A DNA stretch of 64,000 nt from Melastoma dodecandrum. Taxonomy: Eukaryota; Streptophyta; Magnoliopsida; Myrtales; Melastomataceae. Positions 34,740 through 44,613 of this stretch are shown here, piece by piece (the stretch's first letter is position 1; the number at the start of each line of letters is the position of its first letter). The stretch lies in NCBI GenBank assembly GCA_029817715.1, contig JARUPY010000473.1, positions 4,340,001 through 4,404,000 on the forward strand, given 5' to 3'. The notes below the pieces were generated by a model, which saw only the letters and a program-made list of their open reading frames with translations, was not told the origin of the DNA and made no database searches. Both the position numbers and the translations under genes were made by a program.

Positions 34740-37700
34740 CCTTCGACGATGGAGAAGGATGGCGCTTCATTAATAGTGCAAATTGAAAGGTCTTCCAATG
34801 ATAGGACAAGGTCAACCGGATCCTTCGGGGCCAAGATGAAAGTCTCTCGAAGCGGTGGGCAAATTAAAGATCCATTTCTGTCTCGATAGGGCTTCTGCCG
34901 ACCGGGATATCTAAAGCCTAGACCGGTAGTCCCAGTTTGGCTCTTGATATGAAATGCGAGAGGTTCCGAACTTCCTTGTCCGTGAGTGCCCAGGCCCTTC
35001 CCAGTTTGATAGCCATAGTACACTAGCATCCGAGCTGCATTGAGTACGGGGAGCGGGATCTCCGGCTTACTTGCTTCTCTTCGCACCATGTGGATTATCT
35101 CGATCGATTGAGCGGTACTCGGCTCTTCTGCTGGTTCCGGTACATATGGAAGATCGATCTCGTTGCAAATAGGGACATCGCATTCCCCTTGGACAGTGAT
35201 GAGCTTGTTTCCTACGACGAACTTAACCCTCTGGTGCACAGTAGAAGGAACAGCACCCGCCGCATGGATCCAAGGTCGCCCTAACAGCATGTTGAACGAA
35301 CCTGCGGCATCGAGTACGTGAAAAGTTGTCTCGAATGTGGCTGGTCCTATACTGATGGCTAGGACAATTTCCCCCAACACTCTACGTTTTGCTCCGTCAA
35401 AGGCTCGAACAATAAGGTTACTGGTTCGGTATTCTGACTCTTCAATGTGAAGTTGCTTCAAAACAGTGACAGGGACAATGTTCACCCCAGATCCACCGTC
35501 AATCAATACTCGCGGAATCATCATTTCCCGACACTTGATTGTGATAAAAAGTGCCATATTGTGGACCTTCCCGGGTTCTGGCAAGTCTTCATCGGAGAAG
35601 ATAATGGAGTCCCGAGAGAGAAGGCTTGACATGAATACATCAAGACAGTTAACTTCGATTTGCGCGGGCACGTGGACTTCCGTGAGAAACTTTTGTAACA
35701 CATCGCGGTGCTTATCTGAGGAGTTGATGAGATCGAAAAGAGAGATCTGTGCTTGTTGCTTTCTTAATTGTTCAACAATGTCATACTCACTTGTTCTGAT
35801 GTATTTCACAACTTTCTTAGCTTCTTCGAGTGGCACTTCGCTTATCTTCGGAGCCTCGATACTCTTTAACATCTCAGTTGCAGGAATAACTCGACCAGAA
35901 CGAGTGATTATGTTTGTTTCCTTCTCATTTTCTCCTGATGGACTGGTGACTGAATTCGTCGAAGCATTAACCTGTGGTTTATAGATGAACGATCGAACCT
36001 TGACAGATGGTCGGTAAAGGAAGGTGGATGTTACAAGTGGCGTGTAAATAGCAGGCTTTCCATTCCGATCTCCTGGTTGCATTGAGTGCAGAACACATAC
36101 GACTTCTTCGTGAATTGGACAGTCTGGTACTATAGAGGGAAAGAGAGGTGGCAGCTCTGCCTCGAAATTGTCAGCTACTATCATATTCACATGCTCGGGC
36201 AGTGGATTTTGCTGAATATTTGGATGGTTGGCTGGGGTGTCGAAGGCTATTATTTTGTCATCAAGCAGTGACTGTATCTTAAACCTAAGCGCAAAACAAT
36301 TTCTTGTATCGTGGCCCACACCTCCTGAGTGATACAGACAAACTGCATTCGGGTTGTAACCGCGGGCTAATGGGTTGACTCGTGTTGGAGGAATCGGGGT
36401 GATGTAACCCATCTCATGCAGTCGTTGAAACATGATATCCAATGGATCGGGAAGGGGAGTCAGATCTTCGACTTTTCTACGTGGTTTATCATTCCGGTTG
36501 GTATTTTGCTCCGGCTTAGAGACTTGACCTTTCTCTTGCGAAGCAACACTCCTCCTATCTGGATGAGTAGTCAATGGCTGGTACGTCCTGGGATTCGCTG
36601 GAGCATGACTGTTGATATTTCGCTCAATACTTGCAGAAGTTTCGCTCTTTCCTTTTCCGCGAAGTGTTGATTTGACAGTCGAGTTAGCAACAATCCGACC
36701 ATCCCTCATAGCATCTTCTAGCTGCTCCGCATTTAACACCACTTGACTAAATGAAGAGCCACGTTGTGTGAATAGAAATTGGTAGAAATCCCTTGGGAGG
36801 AGACGAAGAAATTCATCCACGAGTTCTCTCTCTTTAAGAGGAGGTTGGATCTGCAATGCCTTCTCACGTATTCGTCGAGCAAAATCCTTTATGGACTCGT
36901 TGCGGTACTTCTCTAGCTTACGCAAATCGGATATAGTGGGTGCCATCTCAATGTTGAAGCTGTAGTGGTTCAGAAAATCTTGCGCTAGCTCCTTAAATGA
37001 TGCGTATACTGAGGTGTCCAAAGATAGATACCAGTGTAGTGCCGAACCAGCGAGACTTTCCTGAAACAGAGCTACTTGTAATAGTTCATCTTTGGGGTAA
37101 ATGGACATTTTGTGGAGAAAGTGTTTCAAATGTATTTTCGGACAGCCGATCCCCTTGAACTTCTCAAAGTCTGGTAGCTTGAACTTATGAGGTACTGAAA
37201 TCTGTGGGACTTTGATGTCATAGTCTTCAAGGGAGTATATATTATGCCCTTGGACTGTGTTTAGTCTTTCTTCGAGGCGGGCGAGGCGTTTCTGCTCAGT
37301 TTCTTGTAATGATGCGATCCTGGCTTCGACTCTGGCCTCAATGTCAACTTCTCCATCAGGTCGAGGGAATAACTCTTCAAGAGCCCCTGCATTTTGTTGT
37401 GTCGGCATTTCAGGGATAGTCTCGGTAATATGGACCTCTGGCAAGGCGGTAGGTGGAGGAAGAACTCCAGGATATTGAAACGGTTGTGCTGTCTTGGCAT
37501 GGTGAAGGGGTGTCAATCCCGAAGTGGCGCCTTGTGACGAATGCAAACAAGGGATCGTTGGTGGGGTCATGGTTGATGACAATGGTGTTGTGGGCATTGG
37601 AGGAACAAAGGATGGAGTCGGAGGTGTTGTTGTTGAAGAACTCGCCTGTTGACTGTGAATCATGTTACTCAGCATGTTTTGTAGTCGGGCCATATTCTCA

Positions 37701-37942
37701 CAAAGTTGATCCACTCGTGTCTCCAAACGAGTATTTACAGTGTGCTCGTGATCCCTATTTTCTGTCAGGGGGACCTGTGAGCTACTTAGAGAGACCCTCG
37801 ATCCCAACTGATGGTCGTCAATCGGGCTGAAGGGAGCTGATGCGGCGGCTGACGCATATCTAGCTAAAGAGGAAGTGAAACTGGCAGACGTTTCTGGGTT
37901 GGGCATCGTCGTGTCAGACGGGGAGACTCCTGAGTTGGCCAT
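34736..37942 (-). CDS. Element B gag-protease with G-patch (1,068 aa)
   Basis: The start chosen is ATG at 37942; the frame is open two codons further upstream only through a GTG. Numbered from that GTG, residues 1-240 are Ser/Thr/Pro-rich with a coiled-coil-like segment near 205-235. The Gag domain spans about 250-380, with a GSALHWY motif. A zinc knuckle of CHHC type (C537, H540, H546, C551) follows. The aspartic protease active site LIDGGSG is at 815-821, and a G-patch (YYGYQTGKGLGTHGQG) lies near the C terminus. A G-patch after protease is also known in betaretroviruses, where it binds nucleic acid. The frame is intact, unlike element A. The stop at 34736 is bypassed if the following intron is spliced. 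Confidence 0.95.
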   Translation of the reverse strand: MANSGVSPSDTTMPNPETSASFTSSLARYASAAASAPFSPIDDHQLGSRVSLSSSQVPLTENRDHEHTVNTRLETRVDQLCENMARLQNMLSNMIHSQQASSSTTTPPTPSFVPPMPTTPLSSTMTPPTIPCLHSSQGATSGLTPLHHAKTAQPFQYPGVLPPPTALPEVHITETIPEMPTQQNAGALEELFPRPDGEVDIEARVEARIASLQETEQKRLARLEERLNTVQGHNIYSLEDYDIKVPQISVPHKFKLPDFEKFKGIGCPKIHLKHFLHKMSIYPKDELLQVALFQESLAGSALHWYLSLDTSVYASFKELAQDFLNHYSFNIEMAPTISDLRKLEKYRNESIKDFARRIREKALQIQPPLKERELVDEFLRLLPRDFYQFLFTQRGSSFSQVVLNAEQLEDAMRDGRIVANSTVKSTLRGKGKSETSASIERNINSHAPANPRTYQPLTTHPDRRSVASQEKGQVSKPEQNTNRNDKPRRKVEDLTPLPDPLDIMFQRLHEMGYITPIPPTRVNPLARGYNPNAVCLYHSGGVGHDTRNCFALRFKIQSLLDDKIIAFDTPANHPNIQQNPLPEHVNMIVADNFEAELPPLFPSIVPDCPIHEEVVCVLHSMQPGDRNGKPAIYTPLVTSTFLYRPSVKVRSFIYKPQVNASTNSVTSPSGENEKETNIITRSGRVIPATEMLKSIEAPKISEVPLEEAKKVVKYIRTSEYDIVEQLRKQQAQISLFDLINSSDKHRDVLQKFLTEVHVPAQIEVNCLDVFMSSLLSRDSIIFSDEDLPEPGKVHNMALFITIKCREMMIPRVLIDGGSGVNIVPVTVLKQLHIEESEYRTSNLIVRAFDGAKRRVLGEIVLAISIGPATFETTFHVLDAAGSFNMLLGRPWIHAAGAVPSTVHQRVKFVVGNKLITVQGECDVPICNEIDLPYVPEPAEEPSTAQSIEIIHMVRREASKPEIPLPVLNAARMLVYYGYQTGKGLGTHGQGSSEPLAFHIKSQTGTTGLGFRYPGRQKPYRDRNGSLICPPLRETFILAPKDPVDLVLSLEDLSICTINEAPSFSIVEG

Positions 37943-37948
37943 GTGCAC

Positions 37949-40809
37949 CGTCCGGTTTCGAAGCTCGAACGGGCGCGTCCTTGGGAGATTAATTTTGGTA
38001 CCTTCGTTTAAAAACTGTATTAGTAAAAATAAATAAATGAGGATGATGCAAACAACGTGCTATGCAACACACAAATGAGCAACCATGCTTGACATGCCTT
38101 TCGGCCCAAGGGATTTCCCGTGAATTTTAAATGAAACTGTCTGAATCGTCGTCTACGCTCTGGATGTGTGAAGGGGCTGCAGGTATTCAATTGAAAAAGC
38201 TAACTAATTTCGACCGTCTCTAAAAACGAAGGAACTCTCAAGTTAGTGCCAGCAATCTAACTCGACATTGGTGAGTATGGACTAAAAGGAATTATATTTT
38301 GAGACTCGAGTTGGATGATTTTTGTCAGACCAAGGAATTCTAGATTGTCAGTATCACTTTCATTGGGCTCAAGTTTATATATGGAATGGGGAGTTCATAT
38401 TCAGTTCTTACAGATTCCTCAGGTGACTTCGCGGAGAAATTCAACTGGCAAAACTTCACCTTGGAGATTTCAAGCGGGGGAAGGTTATATGCCAGTGAGA
38501 GCACGACAACAACCGGTCAAATTAGTGTTGTAAGATCAGAGGTAAGGAGAGTGAGTTTTCTGTGGTCTAAATCTCCTTGAAATGTGCCCAAATATTACAG
38601 GGAGAAGGCAAACTCATGATTTAATAGTCAGGTTCATCGTTGGCTCCTGACATGGTTCTGACCACGAAAATCAGCCCAGTTCGCGTGGTGAGCACCTTAT
38701 GAAGAAAAGTTAAGGGACTGTAATGTCAAGTAACCCTCTAGGAACCTCAGAGTTGACCCCACAAGTCACCGCCACCAAACCTGGTATTTTCGTGAGAAGA
38801 TCTGGATTGTTTAGTGTTTCTGGTGCCAGTGTTTCTCGAAACTTTTAACTTGACCGAGAATATGATGCAAGAGAAAGATCCAGCTCAAGCAACCCCTGTC
38901 CCTTTCCTCGCGTCGCCTTAACTCGGTTGTATTCAACAAGATTGGCGCCTTCGTATTGTTGGGGTTTCGGAACAGCTCATTGAGGGAGGTACAAATAGAT
39001 GCAAGGCAGTGTACCGGATTTGGTGGTAGTCGGGTTGTTAATAACTTTCTTCGCATATGATAAGCCGAATCAATGTCGCATCCTCCTGTCATTACAAATT
39101 TGAATTGTTCGATACTTTTTCGTTGGAAAACACAAACACAGTCAGACTATTAGGGTAGTATTGCCACCATGTTGATGTTTGCTTAATATTTGGACTTCTA
39201 TCCCTTGAAAGATGTTTAGACAAAGGATCGATCGAAAGCCGCGCTCTTTAATTCGTCACTTGACCGTGTCATTAGGGTTTGCTGATGACTGAAAAGAAAC
39301 CTAACGGAAACGGGAAGAAACTTCCTACATGTACCCTTCTTTCATATTATTTCCTTGGTTGGCGGGCAAAGCGAAGAGTCCAAATCCTTCATTGTCGGTG
39401 ATATTAGGTAGAGGTTCCTCCAAGAAGTCCGTGCATGGCACAGCGGAACCCTACTTGACTTTGAAAGAGAGAAGGAATCTCCGATGTTCTCGGCTCCTCG
39501 AGCAGCTCCTAGAGTTCTCTCCTCGTGAATATGGAATGTTGCGTAGAGAGAGTTTTATCACTTAGTAGACATACAAGAGATGAACTGGATCACATCTCCA
39601 CGTTTAAAATGTGGCAAGTAAGGTCAAGTTTCATCCGTGCATTTAATTGGAAGTAGAGCGGTCATTCCCACATCTCGTCGCGAGATTCTTCACACTATCT
39701 TGCGTGTGTCCTGTGTACACTTGCCATGAATAGTCAAAATTCCTGGTGACGGAGGGGGTTTGCCAAGGAAATCAAACATCCCATCAGTTAAGCGGAAGTA
39801 AGTCGTAGGTCATGGACTTGGGCATAGAGGCAAAGAGACCAGGCCAGAAACGTGAGTTCGAACGTTCATGCCGTGACTATGAAATGTCTATATCGCAACT
39901 TTATCTCTTCGTATCACAACTTTAGCGGTTCGTCGTGTCTTTACAACGGTACACACGTAAAAAGCAAAAGGCTGGGAGAAGCCTTAATCAGGTAGGTTTG
40001 AAAGATTGATCCCTGTTCGATGAGTGCATATTGCTTGCGGCCGATTGCTTTCACAGTTCATGTTCTCCCGCATCTACCTTGTTTACCTGTCGTTCCCATG
40101 CACGTGGATGTATAGTGTTTAGTCGTGATTTTTTTTTCTTTCTCTAAGCTGCCCAGGTGGGTTTCCCTTGGTTACGTGCCCACAGAAGAAAGAAAATGGT
40201 GGGTGTCCTTTTTCGAAAAACGGGGGAGAAACGAAAGAGGCAATACAAGGAGTTAGTTTTATGGAACATGTCATACGATCGGTTGAAAAGAAACTTTCTT
40301 CGCTTCTGTTCTCTGAACAAGTGAAATGTCCACTTACTCTTACTTCTCCATCTCTGGTTTCTGAAGGAGATAAGGGGTGACCCCTCGAGAAAGCATTGAA
40401 TTCACCATGCCTTTTGTTAGGTGGAGCCTCGCCCCGAGAAGAAGAAGACATTAACAAATGGAGGAACCAAAACCTTCGGATGATGAACAGATAAGAATCT
40501 GTGAGTGTTTGTGTGTGTGATTACGTTGAAAGAGAGAGAAAAATGAATATGAATGTCACGCCCACCATTAGATTCCTTCTGGTATTATTTTTTCGAAAGC
40601 ATGCACAAACGCATAGTTTGCTGGCAGATTGGAGAGGGAAAAAGAGATCATCCCCATGACACACAAATTGTTTTTGTTTTCCCTTCAAAATAATTGAGAT
40701 GGGAGGGGGGTGGCACATACGATTAATAGTGATTAGTTTACATGATCTTCCTATTCGTTTGATCAAATACATTATTTACTAGCTTTAGACAATCAATGGT
40801 AGGTCGTCC
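37949..40809. other. 2.9-kb spacer between ORF0 and gag of element B, with a captured-exon candidate
   Basis: The corresponding interval in element A is only about 300 bp, so B carries roughly 2.6 kb of extra DNA here. At 38348-38542 on the plus strand an open stretch of 65 codons sits between an acceptor-like ctag| and a donor-like gag|gtaagg. The protein includes YSVLTDSSGDFAEKFNW and LEISSGGRLYASES, reads like a folded globular segment and does not resemble retroelement proteins. I do not recognise its family. A second possible exon (about 38601-38690) contains stops. Another plus-strand frame at 39329-39565 is of unknown meaning. The rest shows nothing I can name. This looks like host DNA picked up by the element. 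Confidence 0.5.
38348..38542 (+). pseudogene. Candidate captured host exon (unrecognised family)
   Basis: A 195-nt open segment flanked by splice-like borders lies antisense to element B. It is in phase 0 at both ends, with the donor gag|gtaagg matching the plant consensus. It includes two beta-rich-looking stretches, for example GLKFIYGMGSSYSVL and GRLYASESTTTTGQ. The next downstream exon-like block has in-frame stops, so the fragment is probably not expressed as protein. Family unknown. Confidence 0.4.
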
Positions 40810-42000
40810 TTAGACTGAGCGTGAGGAGGATGGGAGGCTCCTTTCCAATGCTAGGCGTTGGTGCTTGAAGGTTGCAATCATGAGATCGTATTCGTCGAGG
40901 TCGATGATTGGACAAGTAAACTCGATGATCCGCGGCTGCTCCCACACTTTGACGATGTGTTTAACAGCACTCCCAAATCGAGCTTTATGAATTTGTAAGT
41001 CGTCCGCGTAGAAAGGCTTGTGAAGATGCTGATGTGGTGGGACTTTCGGGAATCCTCCAAATTGGTGCGCGACTCGGATGGGTACATAATAAGAACTCTC
41101 ATGAAGACCGAGAATCGGTATATAGGCACTTCCCTTAGCTGCGAGCATGATCGGACCTGTCTTAAAATGTCGGGACATATGGAGAAAATGGTTACTCGTA
41201 AGACTTTCGAAGAAAGACTTCCAGTGTGTGAATCCTTTGGGAGGAAGGGATATGTGGCGAGAAAAGTGTCGCAATAAATCTTGATCATGAAGATATTTAT
41301 AGGCACTAATCCCTAAGTGAGAAGAAAACCATGCCAAGAGAAGAGGCAAGCAAAACGTTATGTTGTGATTACGAACTCCTCCTCTAGCTTGGACATTGAT
41401 CTTTGTGAGGCCGCTAAGTGTTTCGCCGAGGATAGTGGGGATGAAGGGTTTGCCCGATAATAATGCTCTTGTGATATGGACAGCCCGTGCATGAATTGAA
41501 CGCTTGGTAAATGGAAAAATAACCATCCCGACGATGGCAAGAATGAAAGCTCGGGCAGACAATTGACCTTCTTCATTTTCAGCCACGTAAACACTTCTTT
41601 CACAGAGAAGAAGCTCTTCAATATTCACATGGCTATGAGAGGTAATTAGTGACGATGCTGCAGTCGGTGTAACATTGAGAACAATTGGAAGATCATTCTT
41701 TAATGAAGGAGTACGCTCTAGAGGCAGCAAACCAGGGATGTGGGGAAGTCGCGCAAGCTGGATATACTCTTCTAATGTTGGTAATAACTCAAAGTCTCCG
41801 AACTTGAACGAAAAAGTGTTCGAATCCCATTTTTCTAGTAGGTTACGTAGGAATCCTAAATCCAGTTCAATATCAATGAGATCAACAAGGCTTCCTAGCT
41901 TTGTCCGAACAAAATCTTTCTCAGACGGGTACAAATGTTTGAACCAATTTTTTAGCGCATGGCCGGATGAGAAATCATGTGTCAAGTTTATTATAGGCAT
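40810..42000 (-). CDS. Element B ORF0, DUF7745-like protein (396 aa)
   Basis: The protein starts at ATG 42000 and is 396 residues long, the same as in element A. Motifs in the same order are NWFKHLYPSE near residue 17, KWDSNTFSFKFGDFELLPTLEEY near 63-85, RLPHIPGLLPLE after it, and a central block RAFILAIVGMVIFPF that pairs with RAFILMFAGTVLYPY in A. It fits the DUF7745/plant-mobile-domain type of ORF that precedes gag in Ogre-like elements. The function is unknown. The intact frame agrees with the youth of this element. Confidence 0.82.
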   Translation of the reverse strand: MPIINLTHDFSSGHALKNWFKHLYPSEKDFVRTKLGSLVDLIDIELDLGFLRNLLEKWDSNTFSFKFGDFELLPTLEEYIQLARLPHIPGLLPLERTPSLKNDLPIVLNVTPTAASSLITSHSHVNIEELLLCERSVYVAENEEGQLSARAFILAIVGMVIFPFTKRSIHARAVHITRALLSGKPFIPTILGETLSGLTKINVQARGGVRNHNITFCLPLLLAWFSSHLGISAYKYLHDQDLLRHFSRHISLPPKGFTHWKSFFESLTSNHFLHMSRHFKTGPIMLAAKGSAYIPILGLHESSYYVPIRVAHQFGGFPKVPPHQHLHKPFYADDLQIHKARFGSAVKHIVKVWEQPRIIEFTCPIIDLDEYDLMIATFKHQRLALERSLPSSSRSV

Positions 42001-42582
42001 CCTGAATTTAAAGAAATAGATTCGAAAGACATGTCAAGAATGTGCTTAAGATGCAAACGGAATAATGGATGCAAGCGCACAATGCATATTAAAAAATTTA
42101 GCAAGAGAAAAGAACAACTCCCTTCACCGAATCGAGCTAAATTAAACAAGACATAGAAAAGAAGGGGTTAGAGTAAGATAATCAATAATAAAAACATGAG
42201 TTATGAAACCATGCAAAGGGGAACCCATCAAATGATTCTATCTACCGTCAGGATGTGGCTTGGACCCGTTCATTAACCGTAAACGGAGAAATCCGAGTCT
42301 GGGTCCATTTTAAATGAAAGGACTCGGATATTCGTCCGGCGGTAAACAGGTGGGTACCCACCTAAAGGTAGAGGCAAACGGCCAATACCCGTCGGCATAT
42401 GGTATACCCGAACTAATCCTATGGCGCCCTGGATGAAGGCTCATATAGCAGAGGAAAACCAAACAACAAGTAATATTGAAAACGAAAGAGCATCAAACAA
42501 ATTTAAGCGCAAAACACATAAAATAAAGCCTTTTAAAAAAAACGAGTTTTCGACCCTAATTCTCTAAAAAAAAAGCCAAGTG
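42001..42582 (-). other. Element B 5' leader with 16-bp palindrome
   Basis: The leader between the primer binding site and ORF0 contains the perfect palindrome aggtgggtacccacct at 42348-42363, 219 nt from the primer binding site. No open frame is convincing. Nearby bases include repeated ggactcgg/gagtctgg blocks that could pair. Confidence 0.7.
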
Positions 42583-42600
42583 TCCCCAGCGGAGTCGCCA
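42583..42600 (-). other. Element B primer binding site
   Basis: The minus strand reads TGGCGACTCCGCTGGGGA, 4 nt from the 5' LTR end at 42605. It is the same 18-mer as in elements A and C. Confidence 0.9.
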
Positions 42601-42604
42601 AATC

Positions 42605-43335
42605 TGTCGCGGGTGATCCCGTTTCCGGTTCCATATAAAATGGATATCCTCCCCCGACGATAAGGCTTCGAATTTTGAAAACGTGTCGGAGTCGCCACTA
42701 ACCTATTTTAAGTTCAGGTTAGAAAAACTATAGAGATTCGTTTAAGGTTCGGGAATTAGGGATTACTAAATCGCATACGTATAAAGAAAAAGAGGCATTA
42801 AAAATGCGTTTCTAAGCACCTGAATTTTTATAGTTCATTTTTTAATAAATCAAAGGAAACTCAAGGGAAAAAACGGGGTGGAAGATGAGCGGGATTTGTA
42901 CCATTTCCCAGCTCCCTCATTGTACCTTTGTGCGGGATAGTTAGAAAACTATCCGGATGTTCCCCTCCTAGTCGTCTGTTCTTCCAAGCGTTTCCTTCTT
43001 CTCCTCTCCGTCTCCGAGTTCGGGTGTCTTTCGAGTGTTTTTTTTTATCTCTTCAGTGTCTTCCAAGGTCTAGCTATTTGTAGGAAGCATGTAGTGAATT
43101 TATTATTATTTTTTGTTAGATTTTTTATGATTTTGTTTGATTTTATTTGATTTTGCAAAGATTTTTGTGAATCTTTCTGATTTTCGATGATTTTATTGTG
43201 ATTTTCTCTTATTTTACTGATTTTCGGTGATTTTATTATTTTTTTCTGATTTTCTCATGATTTTGTTATTTTATGATTTTCTCATGATTTTGTTCATGAT
43301 TTTTTCTAACCTTATTGAAAAATTGGGTTATGACA
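42605..43335 (-). repeat. Element B 5' LTR (right), 731 bp
   Basis: The offset to the left LTR is a constant 15,440 bases over the whole length, with no indel. The only difference I find is the fifth base (tgtcg here, tgtcc on the left). Confidence 0.97.
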
Positions 43336-43340
43336 ACTGC

Positions 43341-44188
43341 GACATCATGCTTCGCGATTTCCAGCCTCCGACCATCCCGAACTCGCGAATAACAGTGTGT
43401 TCATGAAATTAACACCAAAACATTAGTAGACAGAATATGGTTAGTATAAGGGACGTCATGGGTGGTCATTTATTGAGTTGCACAATTGAGACTGAAAACT
43501 CACCGAGGGGTTGCCTCGCCCCGGGATTGCTCGGGGATAAAGAAGGACGTCGGGAGTCCGTTAGGGGGCTTCCTTTGAGCCAGTTCTTGTCCATACTTGG
43601 ATCGTGGCTTTGACAGGAGGATGCCTGGAGAGGAGAGTATTGGCTAGAATAAGACGGTTGACGTTGGAAGGCCTTGCCTCGTCAGCAATGGAGGGGGAAA
43701 GTCCTTGGCTCCGATTTGTGTACGTCGGGGAGGAGTTAGCCTCCGGTTGCATGTGATGGAGGAGGAGTTGGCCTCCGATTCTCGGAGGAGTGGAACGTAT
43801 GAGGGTCAGGGATGTCTCTCTGATTGGAGATTGTCTGATGGGGATGGGGAGGCTTTGGCTATTAGGATTTTAGAGATTATCTGATGGAGAATCTCTGATT
43901 TTTTTTATGTCTATTTGTCTGAAAAAGAAGGGGAGGATTTGTCTCCGAGGAAAGAGAGGATTTCAGAGATCTGATTGATTTTTTTTAACGTGTGATTATT
44001 GTCTAATTGGAGATTGTATGAAGGGTCAAAAAATGTCTAGGTTCCTCCTCTACTTGATGGGATACGATCGTTTCTTTCCCCAAACATCCACTTTTGATTT
44101 CCTTCCTTCTTTTTAATTTTGATGAATTAATTTTTTAATTTTTTTCTAATTGCCTTATTTATTATTTTTTCCAATTTGGGGTATTACA
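43341..44188 (-). repeat. Element C left (3') LTR, part 3
   Basis: This is the last 848 bases of the left LTR of C, aligned to 54440-55288. It ends ccaatttggggtattaca and is followed by the purine tract (44189-44200) on the minus strand. Confidence 0.9.
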
Positions 44189-44613
44189 GTTGCCCCTCTT
44201 TGCGAGGGAATCTTGAAAGAATTTTCTTGCAAAGACTTCATTAATACCCCAAATTATGGATCAGGGTATCCTTGGTAGACCTGTTCTTTGGGGCTTCATC
44301 AAGAAACATATTAGTAATAAATATATCCCCGTGAAGTACGGAGTAATCAAACATGTATGATTAAGACATTCATGTATGCCATGCTTTGTTTTAACAAAGT
44401 CTATTTGAATGCTTCATAGCGAGGTTGGAGAAGGGCTTATGACTTTTCTCACGGCTCACTCTTATTTTTGAAAGCTGTCTGGGTGAGATTTCAGAATTCC
44501 TTTGACTTGGATGCTCATGTACCGGTCGAAGGAGTCTTTGTATGGTTGTAATGTGGGTTTGGCATAAGGCCTTTTGGTTGAGGTTCTAAATTCTTTGTTT
44601 TGAGAAACGAACC

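Larger units (their letters stand above)
27165..43335 (-). mobile_element. Element B: complete, very young 16-kb Ogre/Tat-type retrotransposon
   Basis: The element is bounded by 731-bp LTRs (27165-27895 and 42605-43335) that I compared line by line; the only difference I see is the fifth base (C versus G). The target duplication is actgc at 27160-27164 and 43336-43340. The primer binding site is at 42583-42600 and the purine tract at 27896-27909. ORF0, gag-protease-G-patch and RT-RNaseH-integrase are all open. An empty version of its insertion site is visible in the right LTR of C near 54425-54440. This copy is a good candidate for a recently active element. Confidence 0.97.
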
